This document shows positions 57,173 through 64,000 of a stretch of DNA of 64,000 nucleotides, in pieces; the stretch's first letter is position 1; each line of letters opens with the position of its first letter. Below the pieces are notes generated by a model. The model did not search any database, was not told where the DNA came from, and saw nothing but the letters and a program-made list of their open reading frames with translations. The position numbers were made by a program, and so were the translations under genes. This DNA comes from Pycnopodia helianthoides (Eukaryota > Echinodermata > Asteroidea > Forcipulatida > Asteriidae): positions 21,628,358 to 21,692,357 of the forward strand of contig CM063247.1 in NCBI GenBank assembly GCA_032158295.1. Direction: 5' to 3'.

Positions 57173-58480
57173 CCTTTGTCCTTTGTCCTTTGTCCTTTTC
57201 CTTTGTCCTTTCTCCTTTGTCTTTGTCCTTTGTCCTTTTCTTGTTTGTCCTTTGTCCTTTGTCCTTTGTCCTTTGTCTTTCCTTTGTCCTTTGTCTTTGT
57301 CCTTTGTCCTTTGTCCTTTGTCCTTTGTCCTTTGTCCTTTGTCCTTTGTCCTTTGTCCTTTGTCCTTGTCTTTGTCCTTGTCCTTTGTCCTTTGTCCTTG
57401 TCCTTTGTCCTTTGTCCTTGTCCTTTGTCCTTGTCCTTTGTCCTTTCGTCCTTTGTCCCTTTGTCCTTTCGTCCTTTGTCCTCCTTTGTCCTTTTCTTGT
57501 CTTTGCCTTGTCCTTTGTCCCTTTGTCCTTTTGTCCTTTGTCCTTTGTCCTTTGTCCTTTTCCTTTGTCCTTTTCCTGTTCCTTTTCTTTTCTGTCCTTT
57601 TGTCCTTTCCTGTCCTTTGTTCCTTTGTCCTTTGTCCCTTTGTCCTTGTCCTTGTCCTTTGTCCTTTGTCCTTTGTCCTTTGTCCTTTGTCCTTTTGTCC
57701 TTTGTCCTTGTCCTTGTCCTGTCCTTTGTCCTTTGTCCTTTGTCCTTTGCTTTCCTTTGTCCTTTGTCTTTGCCTTTGCTTTGTCCTTTGTCCTTTGTCC
57801 TTTGTCCTTTGTCTTTTCCTTTGTCTTTGTCCTTTGTCCTTGTCTTGTCCTTTGTCCTTTGTCCTTTGTCTTCCTTGTCCTTTGTCCTTTGTCCTTTGTC
57901 CTTTGTCTTTGTCCTTTGTCCTTTGTCCTTTGTCCTTTCCTTTTCCTTGTCCTTTGTCTTTCCTTTGTCCTTGTCCTTTGTCCTCCTTTGTCTTTGTCCT
58001 TTGTCCTTTGTCCTTTGTCCTTGTCCTTGTCTTTGTCCTTTGTCCTTTGTCCTTTGTCCTTTGTCCCTTTGTCCTTTGTCCTTTGTCCTTTGTCTCTGTC
58101 CTTTGTCCTTGTCTTGTCCTTTGTCCTTTGTCCTTTGTCCTTTGTCCTTTGTCCTTGTCCTTGTCTTTGTCCTTTGTCCTTTGTCCTTTGTCCTTTGTCC
58201 TTTGTCCTTTGTCCTTGTCCTTTGTCCTTTGTCCTTTGGTCCTTTGTCCTTTGTCCTTTGTCCTTTGTCCTTTGTCCTTTGTCCTTTGTCCTTTGTCCTT
58301 TGTCCTTTGTCCTTTGTCCTTTGTCCTTTGTCCTTTGTCCTTTGTCCTTTGTCCTTTGTCCTTTGTCCTTTGTCCTTTGTCCTTTGTCCTTTGTCCTTTG
58401 TCCTTTGTCTTTCCTTTGTCCTTGTCCTTTGTCCTTTGTCCTTTGTCCTTTGTCCTTGTCCTTTGTCCTTTTCTTTCCTT
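57173..58480. repeat. (GTCCTTT)n heptamer array
   Basis: About 1.3 kb of GTCCTTT with variants such as GTCTTT and GTCCTT. The cleanest stretch is 58240-58407. Confidence 0.96.
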
Positions 58481-59800
58481 CGTCCTTCGTCCTTCCGTCC
58501 TTCGTCCTTGTCCTTGTCCTTCGTCCTTGTCCTTGTCCTTTGTCCTTGTCCTTTGTCCTTGTCCTTCGTCCTTTCGTCCTTCGTCCTTCGTCCTTCGTCC
58601 TTCGTCCTTCGTCCTTCGTCTTGTCCTTCGTCCTTCGTCCTTCGTCCTTGTCCTTCGTCCTTCGTCCTTCGTCCTTCGTCCTTGTCCTTCGTCCTTCGTC
58701 CTTCGTCCTTCGTTCCTTCCGTCCTTCGTCCTTGTCCTTGTCCTTCGTCCTTCGTCCTTCGTCCGCTTCGTCCTTCGTTCCTTCGTTCCTTCGTCCTTCG
58801 TCCTTCGTCCTTCGTCCTTCTGTCCTTGTCCTTCGTCCTTCGTCCTTCGTCCTTCGTCCTTCGTCCTTCGTCCTTCGTCCTTCGTCTTCGTCCTTGTCGT
58901 CCTTCGTCCTTCTCGTCCTTCGTCCTTCGTCCTTCGTCCTTCGTCCTTCGTCCTTCGTCCTTCGTCCTTCGCTCCTTCGTCCTTCGTCCTTCGTCCTTCG
59001 TCCTTCTTTCCTTCGTCCTTGTCGTCCTTCGTCCTTGTCCTTCGTCCTTTCTTGTCCTTCGTCCTTCGTCTTTCCTTCGTCCTTCGTTTCTCTTCGTCCT
59101 TTCGTCCTTCGTCCTCTTTCGTCCTGTCCTTCTCGTCCTTCGTCCTTCGTCCTTCGTCCTTCGCTTGCCTTCGTCCTTCGTCCTTCGTCCTTCGTCCTTC
59201 GTCCTTCGTCCTTCGTCCTTCGTCCTTCGTCCTTCGTCTCGTCCTTCGTCCTTCGTCCTCGCTTCGTCCTTCGTCCTTCGTCCTTCGTCCTTCGTCCTTC
59301 GTCCTTCGTCCTTCGTCCTTCGTCCTTCGTCCTGTTCGTCCTTCGTCCTTCGTCCTTCGTCCTTCGTCCTTCGTCCTTCGTCCTTCGTCCTTCGTCCTTC
59401 GTCCTCGTCCTTCGTCCTTCGTCCTTCGTCCTTCGTCCTTTCCTTCGTCCTTCGTCCTTCGTCCTTCGTCCTTCGTCCTTCGTCCTTCGTCCTTCGTCCT
59501 TCGTCCTTCGTCCTTCGTCCTTCGTCCTTCGTTCCTGCTTCGTCCTTCGTCCTTCTCCTTCGTCCTTCGTCCTTCGTCCTTCGTCCTTCGTTCCTTCGTC
59601 CTTCGTCCTTCGTCCTTCGTCCTTCGTCCTTCGTCCTTCGTCGCTTTCGTCCTTCGTCCTTCGTCCTTCGTCCTTCGTCCTTCGTCTTCGTCCTTCGTCC
59701 TTCGCGCCCTTGTCCTGTCCTTCGTCCTTCGTCCTTCGTCCTTCGCTGTCCTCGTCCTTCGTCCTTCGTCCTCGTCCTCGTCCTTCGTCCTGTCGTCCTT
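58481..59800. repeat. (GTCCTTC)n heptamer array
   Basis: About 1.3 kb of GTCCTTC. The first 80 bases mix GTCCTTG and GTCCTTT units, marking the transition. Confidence 0.96.
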
Positions 59801-60166
59801 GTCTTCCTGCGTTCGTCCTGCGTCCTGTCGTCCTGCGTCCTCGTCCTGCGTCCTGCGTCCTCGTCTCGTCCTGCGTCTCTTGCGTCCTGCGTCCTGCGTC
59901 CTGCGTCCTGCGTCCTGCGTCCTGCGTCCTGCGTTCCTGCGTCCTGCGTCCTGCGTGCGTCCTGCGTCCTGCGTCCTGCGTCCTGCGTCCTGCGTTCTCT
60001 GCGTCCTGCGTCCTGCGTCCTGCGTCCTGCGTCCTGCGTCCTGCGTCTCTCCTGCGTCCTGCGTCCTGCGTCCTGCGTCCTGCGTCCTGCGTCCTGCGTC
60101 CTGCGTCCTGCGTCCTGCGTCCTGCGTTCGTCCTGCGTCCTGCGTCCTGCGTCCTGCGTCCTGCGT
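59801..60166. repeat. (GTCCTGC)n heptamer array
   Basis: About 50 GTCCTGC units, ending at GTCCATGG where the minisatellite begins. Confidence 0.96.
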
Positions 60167-60480
60167 CCATGGAGACAAAAGACCCTACCTGCATACAAAG
60201 GAGACAATGGAGACAAAGGACCCTACCTGCATACAAAGGAGACAATGGAGACAAAGGACCCTACCTGCATACAAAGGAGACAATGGAGACAAAGGACCCT
60301 ACCTGCATACAAAGGATACAATGGAGACAAAGGACCCTACCTGCATACAAAGGAGACAATGGAGACAAAGGACCCTACCTGCATACAAAGGATACAATGG
60401 AGACAAAGGACCCTACCTGCATACAAAGGAGACAATGGAGACAAAGGACCCTACCTGCATACAAAGGAGACAATGGAGAC
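60167..60480. repeat. 38-bp minisatellite, eight copies
   Basis: The unit contains GGAGACAATGGAGACAAAGG then ACCCTACCTGCATACAAA. Two of the copies (starting about 60313 and 60389) read GGATACA instead of GGAGACA. Confidence 0.96.
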
Positions 60481-61720
60481 ATTTCACTTTGGACATTTTG
60501 TGGAGAAAGTGCATTGGACTTGAACTGTACAATGAACTGTGCTCATTTTTTGGACATTGTGTCCAGGAATGTGGAGGACTTTGGACAATGCATCCTATAA
60601 AAATGGACTGCACATTGGACAATTTGTCATGGGTGCTGGAGAAAGGATGATGGACAAAGGAGAAAGGAGAAAGCGTCCTGCACTATTCAATATGGCAATT
60701 CTATGATTCAGGGGAAGTTTACAATAGAATGGAAAATTTACAAAACAAAAGTTTTTTTTTTCATGATCGACACATTATAATATGTATTTATTTCACACTA
60801 TAAGCATACATGTATTTGTTTAACAACCTGGCAACAGAACTTGAATATTTAAACGTACTTCAATTGCAATAAAAACTTTTAAATCTTACTAGTAGCAATG
60901 AAAAACAAATACTAAATAGATAAACTACGATAAATCATACATCGCTTTGATGACATTGACCAGAGTGGACAACCTGAAGGTTGTCATAACCCACTCCATA
61001 ACCCCAAACATTTATTCCATTTGGGATGAATAATTGGAAGACAGCTTCAAACACAAGACAATATGATTCACCTTACATCAATAAATTGTAATTCAAAATA
61101 AGTAATGTTAAAATGTAACTTATTAATAACTAGTGCTCCAATACACTCCCTACAAGCTTGCATTTTTTTTCTAATTGTAATGAGTTTACTTTTTTTTACA
61201 AACAACCTTAAATTGATTTATATTTTGTAATGAGCCACTGCATTAAAAATCTTTTATTTGAATACATGTACTTGTAAGGAAAGTACCTCATTACAAGTAT
61301 GTACATTTATTCGGTCAAAATACTTGTTACAAGTATTAAGTTGATAGTTTCTACACAAACCACCTTTTCCATCAGAGTTAAATGTTTCTAACATGTGGAC
61401 AAAAACTTCCCAACTTTAAGTGAAAACTATTTCCTTTTACTTTTTTTACGAAAAGCATCATCCGTGCTGCCAAAATAAAATCAACTGAATGGCCAAACAG
61501 CTTTACATTTTCATTCTTAAAATAAATTTTTAAACAATGGACACATGCTCTGGACAATCAAATATTTTGTCTAAGTAACAGTTTTTCTAATCAAATAAAA
61601 GTAACTGAAACTTAATCACGAGTTCAGCCTGCAGTTTCCCTCTGGAGCAAACTCAACAGTTTCAAGTGTTCACAAATATCCAATGCAGATTTCTGATCGA
61701 ATTGTTCATATCCTCTCGAG
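60481..61720. other. Sequence after the arrays
   Basis: 60481-60680 has repeated TTGGACA/TGGAGAA words and lone copies of the array heptamers (GGACAAA, GGAGAAA, GCGTCCTGC at 60635-60683). Beyond that AT-rich, with no exon or repeat family recognised. Confidence 0.5.
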
Positions 61721-61721
61721 A

Positions 61722-61905
61722 CTAAATGCTGTAAATTGCCTCAATTATCCGGTGGGCCGCAAAACTGATAAATTCGGTTGAGGTAATCATGAAGAAAAAT
61801 GCTGATGACGGAACAGTTGCATTAGTTACTGCATAAAATCTTGTAATGACATACTTCAAGTCATATGACTCTTCATCCAAAGATTCATATCTTGCCACTG
61901 AACAT
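61722..61905 (-). CDS. Candidate last exon of an unrecognised minus-strand gene
   Basis: Acceptor tttgtcacacag, then CSVARYESLDEESYDLKYVI, TRFYAVTNATVPSSAFFFMI, TSTEFISFAAHRIIEAIYSI and TAG. It enters in phase 2, while the exon upstream leaves in phase 0, so the join is not clean. Confidence 0.4.
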
Positions 61906-62153
61906 CTGTGTGACAAAGGAAAGGATACAAATAAAAAGGATAAATTCAAGTTAACAATTCTCAACCAAGCTAGGGGTCACATGACATCTCTTTCTATCAA
62001 ACTAATCGTGACTAAATTACTTAGTTAAAACTCTACCAAATTGTAAATCTTTATCCATCTAAATTATGCTAATTTTGTCAAATGCTATCAGTTTAAAGAG
62101 CAACATTCACATTTGTCTTCAAGTTTAGGTTAACAGTTTTACCAATTAAATAC

Positions 62154-62269
62154 CTTTGTACCAAAGAACACACTATTCCCCAAAACATCTATGGCCTTCA
62201 CCGTTGGGTTAATACATGCAGTGACACAATTCCATTCATATCGATGCTGAAGCAGAGACGCAAGGTTAT
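62154..62269 (-). CDS. Candidate minus-strand exon
   Basis: Acceptor ttgttattacag and donor AAAG|gtattt. Phase 1 in, phase 0 out: DNLASLLQHRYEWNCVTACI, NPTVKAIDVLGNSVFFGTK. It joins in frame with the exon at 62681-62758. Confidence 0.45.
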
Positions 62270-62680
62270 CTGTAATAACAATTGTTACACATGTGGGTTT
62301 CATTGACAAGTTAACAATCAAATGGTTGCATAAACAACGAATAATTTTTGTAAAATCTTTTGTCAAAATTAAACAATGTCTAAAATCTTCAAGAATTTGT
62401 TCAACTTTGGAAGAGATCTTATCTAGAACTTCCACTCTTCATCTTCATGATGAAGATGCAAGTACAAAGACGTCATTCTCCTGACTCACTGACGAGACTC
62501 AATCAGCGTCTTCATGGTACATGGCTGACATTAGCGCGTTACATCACAACACAGATGATCAAAACAATTGATGCCAACAATTACCAGAGCCTCATACATG
62601 TATGTCTTTAAACAGAGGTTAACACACTGCAAATTTATTTATTAAAGGACACACTGTTAAGTAATAAACACTGCTCATAC

Positions 62681-62758
62681 CTTGAAACACATCCGCTGGT
62701 GTTTTTATGGTCCAGATTGAAAACAGAGCGCTGCATAAGAGTGGTTCATCATGCAAAC
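62681..62758 (-). CDS. Candidate minus-strand exon (duplicated)
   Basis: Acceptor tttaactacag and donor CAAG|gtatga. LHDEPLLCSALFSIWTIKTP, ADVFQ. A paralogous segment lies at 63536-63620. Function not recognised. Confidence 0.45.
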
Positions 62759-63535
62759 CTGTAGTTAAACAGGTTAAAATAAAGTTAAAATATGGTAAGT
62801 TTATGTCCATTGTCACCAACTTTTTTACAACCTGACATTGTGTCCCACTGTTTTGAAACACTATCCTTTGTACATGAATTCTACTCACTGAATCTTAACC
62901 TGGTCAAAGTGGTCAATGATCAAGAAAATCAATTATAATTCCTTTTCATCACCCTGGAGTAAAAAGGTACTTGCAAGGCCAGAGGTTGATGATTTACACA
63001 TAATTTTCAATCTGTGTCACATTTGTTTTTTGTCAAATTACTTCACCATGTAAAAAAAGAATTGATTTACAGTAATATGATAAGATTCTACATGTACACA
63101 TGCTTCTGAAACTGTTGTAGTATCCAGAGTTTTAAAGGATTCTATTCTTTAAATTGATGAGTAGATGTAAGTATGAAGACGTATGCATGTCTTTATAGTT
63201 CTGTTTGACAGCAGGTTACTGCTTTCGATATTGACACATGAATAAAGTCACCATCAACTAGGAGTGACAGAGGATAACAAAAACCTTTTGGGTATAAACA
63301 TAACTTTCGATTATTTTCCTGCACTTTTATGTATTTCTTAATTATCAAATCAAGCTGAGCGACAAGAGATCTTAGCTTAAAATGACTTTCTTGAACTTAG
63401 AGGTGCAAAGTTGTAATTCTTTTCAAAAAATTATTCTGATATAAATCAAGAGTAGACTCGGTGCAATCAATTCTACATCTACAGAAGAGATTTTACCTTG
63501 GTAATGAGCTGTAAATAAGAAGATTCTGATTGTAC
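62759..63535. other. Possible intron of the minus-strand gene
   Basis: AT-rich, no repeat or exon recognised apart from its flanks. Confidence 0.35.
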
Positions 63536-63620
63536 CTATAACAGATCTCCATTGATGTTTTTGTGGTCCGGGTTGAGAACAGAACACTGCATGGAGAGTG
63601 AATCTTCACAGTAGCAATCG
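63536..63620 (-). CDS. Paralogous copy of the 62.7-kb exon
   Basis: Reads CSVLFSTRTTKTSMEICY in the frame matching CSALFSIWTIKTPADVF. The donor is TATAG|gtacaa. The acceptor is not clear. Confidence 0.35.
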
Positions 63621-63684
63621 ATCACAACACTATGTACAAAACTATTCCTCATGATGTAGTTAGTAGTTGAGCGAGAGGTTGTCG

Positions 63685-64000
63685 TCAGCCGACGCCTTCT
63701 CGGGAAACTCTGATGGTCGTCTTCCACGCATCCCGGTCCAGCATCAGCGTCCTAAGCTCAGTTGTTTCTTGTTGTGTTACGTCCCTCTTCAGCTGATCCA
63801 TGAAAGTTAGTCTCCTCCTTGCTCATGTTTCCATCGATGGGTTCCCAAAGAACTAATAGGGGGCTTACAGCTAGCTCTGGATGACGGACACAGTGGCCAG
63901 CCAGCCTCATCCTTCTTTCCCTGATCTTGACAGATACTCTTGGTAGGGAATCGTAGAGCTGAAAGTTGGGCATATGGTCTTCCCAGTGTATACATCAAGG
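63685..64000 (-). mobile_element. 3' end of a non-LTR retrotransposon RT ORF, decayed
   Basis: The minus strand reads LPRVSVKIRERRMRLAGHCV, PLLVLWEP, then in another frame MDQLKRDVTQQETTELRTLM, LDRDAWKTTIRVSREG and a stop at 63685-63687. 'KIRERRxRxAGH...LLxWEP' and the 'ELRTxMxDRDxW' tail are the well-known C-terminus of endonuclease/reverse-transcriptase ORFs of RTE/jockey-like elements. The frameshift near 63797-63810 and the lack of a 5' part within the window mark it as a relic or a truncated copy. Confidence 0.8.

Noticed and set aside
56035..60254. Six overlapping open frames longer than 1,100 codons on both strands
   Set aside because: They are the result of stop-free 7- and 8-bp repeats and show only the repeat peptide, with no domain, codon bias or unique start.

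Overview
The window is intron-rich animal genomic DNA. One multi-exon gene on the + strand fills about the first 46 kb. It is the 3' two-thirds of a laminin alpha subunit of the alpha-3/alpha-5 type, with about 39 recognisable coding exons and roughly 2,400 residues. Its 5' part (LN domain and first LE repeats) lies outside the window. The dense MITEs, two tRNA-related SINE families and long satellites suggest a marine invertebrate, probably a deuterostome such as an echinoderm. That placement is inference, not proof.

Layout of the laminin gene: LE repeats (0.2-2.5 kb); the alpha-3/5-specific L4b domain (2.9-6.7 kb); more LE repeats (6.7-9.9 kb); an L4a (laminin IV type A) domain (10.3-13.2 kb); LE repeats (14.3-19.2 kb); coiled-coil domains II/I (19.5-30.3 kb); LG1 (30.3-33.4 kb); LG2 (33.5-37.6 kb); LG3 (38.7-42.2 kb); a proline-rich linker; and one further LG domain that ends at a stop at 46154-46156. 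Splice sites are almost all canonical and intron phases chain correctly. However, four exons have a length that does not fit the reading frame, one has a lone TAA, one LE junction is out of phase, and the core of LG3 is missing. Most of this fits base-loss errors in a long-read assembly better than an old pseudogene, but a young pseudogene or allele cannot be excluded.

The introns hold many MITEs with visible terminal inverted repeats (including a TTAA-flanked piggyBac-like one), two SINE families, a four-copy dispersed repeat, several minisatellites and large palindromes. From 45.6 to 51.3 kb there is a local segmental duplication that copies the last laminin exon. A ~0.94-kb inverted-repeat element sits in one copy and is absent from the other. 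A chain of three exon-like segments with matching phases lies in the same region.

From 51.4 to 55.6 kb there is a degenerate ~25-bp satellite with a higher-order duplication, split by 1.1 kb of unique sequence. From 56.0 to 60.17 kb there is a 4.2-kb array of 7- and 8-bp repeats in ordered blocks. Several neighbouring heptamers differ by one base, and one ~840-bp block is pure pyrimidine. A 38-bp minisatellite follows. The last 3 kb hold a weak unrecognised minus-strand exon chain with a duplicated exon, and the decayed 3' end of a non-LTR retrotransposon reverse-transcriptase ORF.
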